NCBI GenBank assembly: GCA_036346225.1
Contig: JARFIW010000905.1
Coordinates: 1,563,501 to 1,627,500, forward strand
From: Platerodrilus igneus
Lineage: Eukaryota; Arthropoda; Insecta; Coleoptera; Lycidae
DNA length: 64,000 bases
Direction: 5' to 3'
The notes below the pieces were generated by a model. The model was not told the origin of the DNA. It saw nothing but the letters and a program-made list of their open reading frames with translations, and did no database searches. This document shows positions 21,768 through 31,014 of the stretch, one piece after another (within the stretch, counting starts at the first letter, position 1; each line of letters opens with the position of its first letter). The position numbers were made by a program, and so were the translations under genes.

Positions 21768-22028
21768 TTAAAACATAGAATTTAAAAGATATTCCATCTG
21801 AATATCTGCCAACAGTTTTATAAACTCCATCTCCTCGATTATTTCCATAAAATTATCCAAATTTTCGGGTAATACTAAGACAGCAGTACAGTGCTGTATT
21901 GCTTCCTCGTATGACTGGCACATAAGACATTTTTGTCCTTCTATCGAAAACCGTTTCCCGCATTCCGCCTTTTTTACTCGTAGAGCATTGCAAAATCTTC
22001 GAATAACCTTCCCAAAGTTTTTATACAT
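21768..22028 (-). CDS. Small hypothetical protein, 86 aa
   Basis: An ATG-started frame with a mixed, non-repetitive composition that looks more like protein than its surroundings. It has a basic N-terminus, a CLMC pair with further cysteines (five in all) and an acidic C-terminal half (LDNFMEIIEEMEFIKLLADI). I do not recognise it. A good TATA box (22091-22100) lies ~65 bases upstream. It lies on the same strand as the packaging-ATPase pseudogene at 22678-23611, so it may be an accessory gene of the same element. A small zinc-binding protein is possible, but the cysteine pattern fits no family I know. Confidence 0.45.
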   Translation of the reverse strand: MYKNFGKVIRRFCNALRVKKAECGKRFSIEGQKCLMCQSYEEAIQHCTAVLVLPENLDNFMEIIEEMEFIKLLADIQMEYLLNSMF

Positions 22029-22090
22029 ATTTGTTTAATCGACCCTTTAAACTGTATAATCGATAAATTATAACTTCTACGCCAACAGTC

Positions 22091-22100
22091 CTTTTATATG
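22091..22100 (-). promoter_or_regulatory. TATA box upstream of the 86-aa ORF
   Basis: The - strand reads TATAAAAGG here, a strong TATA match, about 63-72 bases before the ATG at 22028. No clear TCAGT initiator follows. Confidence 0.4.
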
Positions 22101-22326
22101 AGCTACTCTTGTTCGGATATGTCCCGATTATGCCTGATTTGTGTTACGCTTATTCTATTATACAACCCTCTTCTCTTATTTCTTCTATTATAGATACCCC
22201 TCTAGTGCCAGGATAACCTTTATTATTTAAGGTTATGTCACTGTTTTCTGTATCAATTTCCTATATACTTTTTCCCAAACTATGCGTATCAGATTATCAG
22301 ATTATACTTTACTCCATAAACTGACG

Positions 22327-22335
22327 TGTGGTGTG

Positions 22336-22390
<55 letters not shown>
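22327..22390. repeat. (TG)n-(TA)n microsatellite
   Basis: A short GTGTGT run passes into about 20 TA units. Confidence 0.9.
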
Positions 22391-22392
<2 letters not shown>

Positions 22393-22456
22393 GTCTTCAG
22401 TTTTAACCAACATGTTCGTATACTAACGATGTACAGGCTCATCATTAACTGGTAAC

Positions 22457-22657
22457 TTAATCTTTTTTTAAAAGTTCGCCTCTGTTTTCAACTTTAATCT
22501 CCTTCATAGGTTTTAGTATTTTTCCGCTATTCCTTATGACTGGGAAGCGGTGATTTGCAAAGGCTCAAGCAATGTTTATTAGCTTCTTTGAATTCTGGTT
22601 GTGAAGTAGTATATCCTTTTTGCGTTCCACAAACTTCTTTCGTACGGCATCCTGCAT
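22457..22657 (-). pseudogene. Lysine-rich ORF remnant beside the ATPase pseudogene
   Basis: From an ATG at 22657 the frame runs 66 codons to TAA (22457-22459), with one internal TGA at 22565-22567. The predicted product is basic (MQDAVRKKFVERKKDILLHN, then EIKVENRGELLKKD) and has no motif I recognise. It follows the ATPase pseudogene on the same strand by about 20 bases and may be the next gene of the same element or its shifted C-terminus. Confidence 0.45.
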
Positions 22658-22677
22658 AAAATGATGCTTATGTTTAC

Positions 22678-23611
22678 TTACAATAAAATTTTTAGCGTTC
22701 CGTCATCATGAAACTTGGGATTGGGGCTACCATTAACGGCTTCTTCTATATTTATATACTCATCGAAATTTTTTTCTATATCGTCCCTTACCCAAATCAA
22801 AATCTTTTACAATAGTAATAAAACTATGTTTCGAGTCACCACCATTCTAGCATCGCTGACAAATTTCTTTAAACTTTATAAAGGACATATCACTGCCAAC
22901 ATGATTTAGAAAGATATGTCAAAGATTTGCATCATCCTGTTTCCATATTGAAATAACATTAGCGGTATCTCTAAGTCCGTGCTTTACTGTGCTGGCATAC
23001 GTTTGACATAAGTAAAAGGAATCACTACTCCTATGTCTACCAAAGGAGAAAAACTGTGCGATCTTGTTTTGTTCGTTTGCATGAATATCATTAAAGACAA
23101 TAATTGAATCTTCTTTTGCATCCTCTAGCCTAATCAAATCGTCATAGTTCCCAAATTCGTAGTAACCAATATCTGTCTTTAAGGGTTCAAATAACTTTCT
23201 TAACAGTTCATACTTTGGCTGATATAAACTTTTAGAAAACACATAGACGTTTTGGAATCTAAGTCCATTCTCATGTAAAATGAGAGGTATTAGAGCGTTG
23301 GTTTTTCCACAACTCGATGGTCCAGCAAATATTGCCCTTATATTGGATGGGAACAAAGGTCCATGTTTACCAACTTCCTTTGCACTAGAAGTGGTATATG
23401 TATCAAAGTTTTGTATGGGTATTTAAACTTTTTGTCGTACAGCTTCCACCGGGATATTTGATTCTCTACTTTTATTTCGAGCACCAAGTTTATAGAGGTG
23501 ATCCCGTAGCGTTGTTCTAGGCACATTGTACAACCTACTAGCTTTACGCGTATTTAACACACTTTTCCGAATTTAACTAATTGCTTTCTCTAAAGATTGC
23601 TTGGTGTACAT
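22678..23611 (-). pseudogene. HTH_psq-like domain in frame with Maverick-type packaging ATPase
   Basis: From an ATG at 23611 one frame first encodes a pipsqueak-type helix-turn-helix (NTRKASRLYNVPRTTLRDHL, then YKLGAR). It then continues into an A32/FtsK-HerA-like ATPase of Maverick/Polinton type: Walker A GPSSCGKT, a Walker B-like SIIVFNDI, then FSFGRHRSSDSFYLCQTYA and a conserved WKQDDANL. In-frame stops lie at 23573-23575 (TAA), 23423-23425 (TAA, between the two domains), 22919-22921 (TGA) and 22847-22849 (TAG); a frameshift near 22765 leads to a short tail ending at 22678. Such ATPases package DNA into capsids. This copy is dead. Whether the HTH belongs to the same gene or was joined by insertion is open. 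Confidence 0.8.
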
Positions 23612-23675
23612 CTTCCAAATATATAGCTAAGACTGATTCAAAAATTTCAAAAAGCAGTCTTTTATACTAATTAGT

Positions 23676-23862
23676 CCATCCCCGCACGCCGGTCCGCCCG
23701 TCCGTCCATCCGCCCTCCCGCCCGTCCGTCCATCCGCCCGCCCGCCCAACCGCCCGCCCGCCCGCTCGCACGTCCGCCCGTTCAACCGCCACCCGCCCAC
23801 TCATCCGTCCGCCCGCCCTCCTGTCCAACCGATCCGCCTGCCCCATCCGCCCGCCCATACGG
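23676..23862. repeat. Degenerate (CCGN)n tetranucleotide repeat
   Basis: About 185 bases of ccgcccgcccgtccgtccat-type sequence in a strongly AT-rich setting. The - strand is G-rich (ggcgggcggg) and could form quadruplexes. Frames through it are low-complexity Gly/Arg and not coding. Confidence 0.9.
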
Positions 23863-23867
23863 TACGT

Positions 23868-23965
23868 TACGCTGCAGCCAACAAGTACATGGAGAAAGAG
23901 TACGATCTCATTGCACCGTCTAAGTATTTGACCTACTACGATGCCAATACCTTTTCCCCATACCT
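23868..23965 (+). pseudogene. Type-B DNA polymerase scrap (Maverick/viral type)
   Basis: The + strand encodes AAANKYMEKEYD followed by PSKYLTYYDAN. This matches the block in Maverick/viral B-family polymerases that leads into the palm motif (usually DANNLYGWAM in this group); after DAN the sequence diverges. Only about 32 codons remain. It is on the opposite strand from the ATPase pseudogene and from the C2H2/polymerase-associated fragment at 13563-14402, so the element has been rearranged. Confidence 0.55.
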
Positions 23966-24032
23966 ATGTTATGTAATTTTGAGTAGATTTTTAAACCTTA
24001 GGACATATGTTAACTCGATTTAAAAATTTTTA

Positions 24033-24300
24033 AAGTTTTTTCTAAATCGCAAAATGCCGAATGGGGCACCCGCAAAGCCGATAAACATAATGAAGAATTC
24101 ATACGAGTCATGAGGATCGTTAAAAAAATTTTCTAGACCGCAAAGTGCCGAATGGGGCACCCACAAAGCCGATAAACATAATGAAGAATTAATATGAGTC
24201 ATGAGAATCGTTAAAAAATTTTCTAGTCCGCAGAATGATGAATAGGGCACGCGCAAAGCCGATAAACATAATGAAAAATTCAAATGAGTCATGAGAATCG
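24033..24300. repeat. 92-bp tandem repeat, three copies
   Basis: Copies start near 24033, 24126 and 24218. Each has tgccgaatggggcac, aaagccgataaacataatga and atgagtcatgagaatcg-type segments. 24300-24520 carries two looser copies of another segment (ccagtgagaaacgatgtgcg and the like). The unit is close to 31 codons, so a frame on - stays open through all copies by chance. Confidence 0.85.
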
Positions 24301-25537
24301 TCATAAGACCCCCTTTCCCCTCAACACCCTACGACTAGTAGGCAAGGAGAAAGGAGTAGGAGGGGGGGCGGCGATCCAGTGAGAAACGATGTGCGCCAGA
24401 AGTGTCATGAGGATCGTCAGAATATACAATGCACGTACCCTTCAACAAAACACCAACTAGACGGCAGGGTGGGGAGATCGATCGAGTGAGGATCGAAGTG
24501 TGCCAGAACACAGGTATATTATCTACTGTAAAAACAATTTGTTTATAATTTGCACTAAGTGTGCAAAGTATTCACTTTGAAATGGAGTCGATATCAGTGT
24601 TTGGTCGGTTTGGTTATTTACCAACAAATTTATGGTATTAATAGAAGAGGTTTGGAAGTTTGGAAGCCCTTTTAAATTAGTGAACGAAATGACATCTTAG
24701 TGATATGGTTGCAGCCTTGCAGTTGAGGCGATTACAATCCTGATTGGAGTGTTCTTGAATGCCGCAGTCATTGATGGAATGATGGCAGGCCCGTGTGCAG
24801 TTATGGAATTCAGATAACTGATGCTTTTTTCACTGTATATGTGTGTAAACAGAAGCATAATGACTTAGTTCATTAAAGGGTATAATTTTATGAACTAAAA
24901 GTACAAATAGGGAAAAGGTTTTTGATTTAACAATTTAATTTGAATTATGTTTATTGTATTGTATGTGGGAATTTATAATAGGGAGTAATTTATAATATTT
25001 GATTTATGTACAATTAAAAAGTTCTTTTTGATTATTGGTGTGCAAAAATTAGCACGAAAGGTTAAGGTTTGCTATGAGCTCGTAAGGAACCAGGATAAAG
25101 TAAGATATGTGGTAAAAACCTATTACTTTCTCTGATTGAATTAATTGGAAAAATGTATCTAGAATAAATTTTGATATCGAATTGTATTGTTAAAGGAATA
25201 TTTGGGGTGGCAGAGGGGCAGGATGTATATAATATGTAATAATGTGTGAAAGAGAAGCTTAATTTTGATTTTGGCGTAAACATTTTTCCTGATATGTTAA
25301 TAAAAGTAGGCGATTTACCGAAGCAGCATTTTTTTAGTACTTAGCTGTATTTTCAGAAAGCAGGTTAGAAGCTGTGGCAAACATCATTAAGCAGAAGTAG
25401 TATTTAAAATAGGTACATCACATCATCACTAACAGAAGCAGTCTTAGCAGCTCCTTGAGGTCGTAGTAATTTAATGGCACCCAAGTCGTGAAACTTTTAA
25501 GCAGATACCATCGCTTGTAACCCTAAGCTCGCAGCAA

Positions 25538-25540
<3 letters not shown>
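24301..25540. other. AT-rich DNA, no gene recognised
   Basis: After the short loose repeats to about 24520 nothing coding or repeated is seen. Short open frames lack any motif. Confidence 0.5.

Positions 25541-25581
<41 letters not shown>
25541..25581. repeat. (TA)n microsatellite left of the LTR array
   Basis: About 20 TA units. A shorter TA run sits at the opposite edge of the array (53542-53557), and both are followed by ttgc. Confidence 0.9.
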
Positions 25582-25583
<2 letters not shown>

Positions 25584-25707
25584 CAGTAGATTTCCTTAAA
25601 TACACCCTTTTTATTCTCGCCGCACGAATTGGGCACCATAAAATTGCTATGGTTTTCCTGTAAGTATGTCCTAAAAATCGTGCCCTACACTTTGAGCGTT
25701 ATAGAAT
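25582..25707 (-). other. Edge of another LTR element: PBS-like site and LTR end
   Basis: The - strand reads TGGTGCCCAATTCG at 25638-25625, a Gypsy-type primer-binding-like site. It is preceded by a partial LTR end (25640-25665) that resembles the LTR ends of the array. A similar site lies beyond the right edge of the array (53621-53633). The array may thus sit inside, or be joined to, a related older element. Confidence 0.5.
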
Positions 25708-27794
25708 TGCTGTGGTCTTTCTGAATTACCCTTGAGCTGGGCTGCATAAGTATTTTATCCTGAAAAAAATTAGAATATCTCCTGAAACAAAAGCCCTCCT
25801 AAATCAGCATACCACGGCTAGCTCTGCTTCCAGCTTCTTTAGAGATACTTGCCCATCCTATGTTTACTTCTTCTCACTTAGACAACCAAATAAAATTACT
25901 ACTCAAATAATTCAACGAAACATACAACCTTTTATTCATACAAATCTAAAATTTTCGTCACCAGCTTAATATTTACAAAATCAGATATAAATATCTTCAC
26001 AAACCTTTACAATAACAACCATTAACTCCTTTTAATTTAATGAATTTAATTTATTTCAACAATTTTTTTATATAGTTCAAGTAGATGTGCCTATTTTGAA
26101 ACCCTAAATTGAAATTTACTCTAGTCTATGGTGAACTCAGTATAAACCCTGTTATTCTAAATGCATAAATAAATCGCATTTTTGTTTTCAGAAACTCTAA
26201 AGACCCGTTTACTCTTTACATCAAAATTATACGTCATATATTTATACCTTTGAATAATAAACTTAAATTGTCTTTTTCATATAACCTTCAAATTAGATTT
26301 TATGTTCATAAAATATACACCCAATATGTCTAGCACAAAATAGCAGTACAAAATGTTCAAGCAAAAACAACAGAAATAATTTTCGTTACCTGATGTACGT
26401 TTTTTACACCATCACCTCTGAAGATGTTACCCAATAAAAGCTTGTCCTTACAATCCATCAAACTTCCCTCTGCTACATGTACATCAAACTCATCCGGACG
26501 TTATCAAATTCTCTGCAGACGCTTTCAATAAATCTACTCATATAATTGCCCAAATATGTTATTCAGCTTCCAAATCTTTCATACAATCAGCACCCTCGTT
26601 CAGAAAATAACTAGGCTCGCTTACCTCAGTAACATCTTTTCGTTATTCGAAGTATTTACATTACAGCACCGTTTAACTAAGCACCTACTCGTGCTTTCAA
26701 AACACTTTTAATTTAAATTACAAACTGACTGCACATATCACCGATTTAAAATTATTAACGTAGATGTTACCATGTACGTATAAAGCGAACAGAAAAAATA
26801 AGAGAGTAAAAGAAAAATAGAGTCTCGCTACGTCTCCTAGTGTATTTATACGCGTTGAAACCTACCTCCTGTACCCTACTTTCGTTGAAATTCACCACCA
26901 CTCTCACTTGATTTTCAAAATCCAAACTATAACGATCTTTTCAAAACTAAGAATTTTACATTCCACTCTGCTTTTAGTCCGAAATACTGGCTATATTACA
27001 ACGGTTTCAAAGCTCGTAGAAATTTCTCTCATTCCACTTGCAATCAGCCAATCAGAAAAATTTTTCCCCTTTTAGGTATAGCATCCAACTATGTTCTCCT
27101 CGCCTAACTCATATTTACCGTCTTTATTAATATCCCACTACAGCAACTTAAAATCGATATTGTGGTTAGCCTCTACAACTTATCGCGCACTTTAGACGGG
27201 TGTTTTATCCAACATCTGTTATTTGCCATTCTTGTTTACCCTATGCTATTGGTATCCCGTCTCTACTTGCTTTCAAACCACCTGTTATTTTTGCAGCCTT
27301 CGCTTCGACCGTTAACTAACATTTCTAAAGAATTATGTTTTAACGTACATTCGGGTTTCTGAAATTTGTTTAATTGTCTGGCAGTCTTTCTATGAACTGT
27401 TTGCCAGTTTAAAATTGTACTTTCCCATGTTGTTCAACCCGTAGATTTCTTAGAATTTGTTTTTAACGAACGCTTTGTTTAGTTAAATGGAAAATATGCG
27501 TTTACACTATCGATTTTATATACAAAAGCTCTTCCTTATTATTTGATGTGCTTGATTTACAATCTTTAAAATATTAAAGCTAATTATACTCGTATTATCC
27601 TTGAGTTTTTACGCTCTACACTATGCAAATTTCACATTCCGATTTATTAATACAAATGTATGTTATTATCCGTTTGTTTTAAGGTCAAAACTAATTAATT
27701 TGGAGCGTAAATAATTTATCCATGTTTTCTATATACACGTTCCTTACAAAGTTACTCTCTTGACTTATCTATCCTTCTTTACATATAATTTACA
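25708..27794 (-). repeat. LTR 1 of the array
   Basis: 2087 bp. It starts TGCTGTGGTC where the other copies have TGCAGTGGTC, and ends AATTTACA on +. On - it has a TATAAATA box at 26850-26843 and AATAAA signals toward its 3' end. It forms the left edge of the array and lacks the PBS on its outer side. Confidence 0.85.
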
Positions 27795-28531
27795 CGATAT
27801 AATCCCCCTATTTTAATTCAATGAACAGCTCCTCGAGTTTCCTTGAATTCAAATACGAAGACCAATACCTACTAACTAACCTTATATAATATTTATACAC
27901 ACCTATCTATTCCTATTACTCTACCTATACCTATCTATCCAACCTATCGCTCTTTATCTAACCTATCCCTACCTACTTCTATCTATCTCAAATTATTTCT
28001 GTTTATTTACACCTATCTTTATTTATAACTATCTAACCACACCTATCACTACTTATTGACTATCTACTGCTATCACAAACTCTTCACCTATTTTTATTTA
28101 TTTACATTTATTTCTGTCGATCACTATCTCTTTCTTCAACTTACTTTTATTCCTCTATACCTATCTTCCCTTATTTCTATTTATTTAAGTTCTTTCTAGT
28201 TATGTACACCTATTTGTATTTATAATTTTTTATTACATTTATCACTATTTGTTACTCTAATTATTTACACCTAATTCTATCTCTACCTCTAACTATCTCC
28301 CCTTATTTATCCTACTCCCAATTCTACTTCTCTATCTACACCTATCTTTATCCAACCTATCTCTATATTTTCATCCATTAACACGTCTCTTTATTTAAAT
28401 CTAACTCTTTTCTTGATCCCCCATGTTTTTCTTCTTACAATTCTAATGAACTTCATCTTCGTCTTTCCTCCTTCTATTTCTATTCTCATTGTCCCTATTG
28501 CTTCACATAAAATAGAACTATCCTTACTATC
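27795..28531 (-). other. Unit 1: 3' untranslated purine-rich region and PPT
   Basis: On + it is a string of ctatctatc-like, A/T/C-only sequence, so the - strand is purine-rich. An A/G run with GGGGGA next to LTR 1 is in the place of a polypurine tract. In frame after the TAG that ends the protease frame, some 45 more codons rich in Lys/Arg stay open (to about 28395). No pol sequence is present. Confidence 0.6.
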
Positions 28532-29440
28532 CTAATTCTTACATATTTCTTCCTCTGTCCCTTTACTTGTCTGTTTCTCATTCATTATCACTACCTTTGA
28601 TGTGGACAAACCAAACGATACCACCTTATCACTTTTACTTTTTCCCTCTATGGAAAACTCTTTACCTCTTCTAGACTCTATATGTATTACAGTTACCCCG
28701 TAAAAATCTCTTAAATTCAATTTATCAAAATTATCCTTGCCACTTATCTTCCTTATGTCTACTTTTAAATCCTGTGTGTAACCTAACCCTGCGCTCACCT
28801 CTACTCCTATTAATTCAGAACGTTTGTTCACTACTGATTGAACCTCTTCTGATCTTCCTTCAGGACATTTAATCGTGTCGATCTCTTTTACCCCCCTTTC
28901 ATCTAACTCCATAACAATAATACATAACCCCGTATCATCTTTTGTGACCTCGTAACTTGCCTTCCAGGGCAATATCCTATCTTTAATCCTAACTACCTTC
29001 CTTTCCATATCTATAATTAATCCTAACTTTACCATACAATTGACCCCTAATACCCCTTTAAATTTCAAACATGGTACAATTATAAATTCCTGCTCACAGC
29101 TTACTTAACCTAACTCTACTATCAATATTACCACGCTATTCACTACATCAAATCGCTTTTTATTTTGCGCTATCAGATGACTTCTTTTTATAGGCATAAT
29201 CCTGTCACACACCTTTTCCTTAATTTCGTTGACTAATTGCTCCGATACTAAACTCGCCTCAGCTCCAGAATCCAGCAACGATCCTAAATTTTGATCAACA
29301 ATTTTAACATCTATTATTAGCAAACAAAAATTTTCCTTAATTTCTGGCTCAATTTCTTCCTCCATTTTTAAAAATTCTCTAGGATGTTCGTACTTGTACA
29401 CAAGTAAATCTAGTGGTTTGTCCTTGTTTAAAAATCTTGT
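28532..29440 (-). pseudogene. Unit 1 retropepsin
   Basis: The protease frame carries LLDSGAEASLVSEQ (active-site DSGA) and later GVLGVNCMVKLGLIIDM, which corresponds to the second conserved ILG-type block of retropepsins. It is in the -1 frame relative to gag. A TCA-to-TAA change at 29105-29107 splits it in this unit; unit 4 is intact here. The frame ends at TAG 28532-28534 in KN. Confidence 0.85.
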
Positions 29441-30868
29441 CCTTGTCTACTTTTCCTATTAGGTCCTTGTCCTTCAACTACTACAGCATATGTCCGTGGC
29501 GTCTCTACCCTATTTGTCCTATCATTTTCTCTACTTGATGTCGTCGTCTGTGTCCCCCTCATGTCCGATGTACTATTATGTCTTTGTACCATCGGTCTCG
29601 GTACGGGTCCTCTACCTACACTGTTGCTTCGGAAAAATATCCGTCTGTGTTCCCAGTTCGGTCTTGTATTAAAATTAAAATTTGTCCCCCGTCTTGGATA
29701 GTTATCCCTACTGTTCTTAAACCTAACTGTGTTCACCTGTCTTTTCCTATTCTCTCGAGGTCGTCCACTACTCACGTCGTCATATCTTTGCAGGTACTCT
29801 AAAAACATTTCTCTTTCTACTATATTCTGCAACGCTACCTGTTGCCAAACCTCAACATCAAAGTGTCGTGAAAGGTATTTAATTATTTGCCTGTCTGTCA
29901 ACGGTGGGCTTAATTGTTTTGCTATGCTGTACCTTCGTATAGCATACTGTTCCCTACTTCCTGCATATTCACCCTTGTACTTTCCTGTAATTAAGTCGTC
30001 ACGTACTTGATCCTGTCTGTGATCGCTCCAGTAATGTTTCAAAAATTTATCTTCAAACTCACTATACGTTTCTATTTCTTGTCATATAAGATTGTACCAA
30101 GCCTCAGCATGGTTTTATAATAACGCCCTTACTATATTTAATTTTGCCTGTTCGTCAAATAAATTTCCTACTAAGCCCCTAACACTATTCATAAAAATCT
30201 GTGGGTTTACTCTACTATCCCCGTAAAATTTCATTTGTTGATCCAATGGCATATTGCCTGTAACAAATCTGAGACCATCCCCCATGAAAGTCGACACATT
30301 TTGTTTTATGCCGCTTACCTCTCTTTCAATCCTTCCTAATTGATCTCGACATGAATTTGTTACTTCCGTCATCTTTACATTTATTTCATCTTCACAGAAG
30401 ATTCTTACTTCAGTTCTCAATTGTCCCATTTCCTGACTCAAACCTCTTATATCCCCTTCATTATTATCAACCCTTGTTTCTACTTCTACCATTTTTATTG
30501 TTAACCTATTTTTAAAATCATTAAATTCTTGGATAGACTTATCAATCTTTTCACCTAACGTTTCTGTCATTTTCTCTAATTTCCGATTTGATACGGCACT
30601 CATCTGTTCAAATTTTCTATTCGAGTCCTCTCTAACCCCGCTTAGTGTTTCACTCATCTGATCGAACTTCCTATTTGATTCTCTTTCCTACTTAATTTCA
30701 TTTCCTCTTACATTCTCATCATCAATTCATTGCCAGCTTCTCCCGATTCTGTCCTTGATTGATCACTACTACCTCCCGCTTCCTTCAATTTTCTGATTTT
30801 TCAAATAACGCACTATCATCACTACCAATGTCTACTCTTTCACTCCTAAGCCACTCCTTTCTCTGCAT
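29428..30868 (-). pseudogene. Unit 1 gag
   Basis: It starts by comparison at the ATG 30868-30866 (MQRKEW). The N-terminal half is predicted coiled coil (repeats like SNRKFEQMS, then KMTETLGEKIDK). The second half has the Gypsy gag-like block EIETYSEFEDKFLKHYW and the SPPLTDRQIIKYL segment; the C-terminus is Arg/Asn/Pro-rich and basic without a zinc knuckle. Stops shared with all units are TAA 30708-30710, TAA 30115-30117 and TGA 30082-30084. Small indels near 30685 and 30793 also break the N-terminal frame here. Confidence 0.85.
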
Positions 30869-30995
30869 ACGTTTAAATCACTTCCTCACACACTCAAAAA
30901 TATTTACAAATTTACACTACACACACTCTCTCACTCAGCTCGCCAGTTTCCTAGAATAAATTTTTTGAATTTTATTTGGAAATCGAGCCCTCATA

Positions 30996-31007
30996 TTCGG
31001 GTCGCCA
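30996..31007 (-). promoter_or_regulatory. Primer-binding-like site, unit 1
   Basis: The - strand reads TGGCGACCCGAA a few bases inside LTR 2, the position and form of a Gypsy-type tRNA primer site. The same site is found at 36195, 41123, 46214 and 51443 (5' ends on -). I cannot name the tRNA. Confidence 0.65.
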
Positions 31008-31014
31008 TAAAAAT

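Noticed and set aside
23338..23526. 62-codon - strand frame overlapping the ATPase start
   Set aside because: The frame one base over carries the HTH_psq motif and continues in phase into the ATPase, so this one is a shadow.
23667..23858. Gly/Arg-rich frame on -
   Set aside because: Translation of the CCGN microsatellite.
24020..24304. 94-codon - strand frame with internal repeats
   Set aside because: Runs through a tandem repeat of near-codon length; no independent support.
27162..27362. 66-77-codon + strand frame recurring in the LTRs (also 32474, 47604, 52893)
   Set aside because: It is antisense within the LTR, has no ATG at its conserved start, and recurs only because the LTR is repeated.
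29490..30010. Several + strand frames opposite gag, repeated in each unit
   Set aside because: Shadows of the - strand gag, which has the recognisable gag features.
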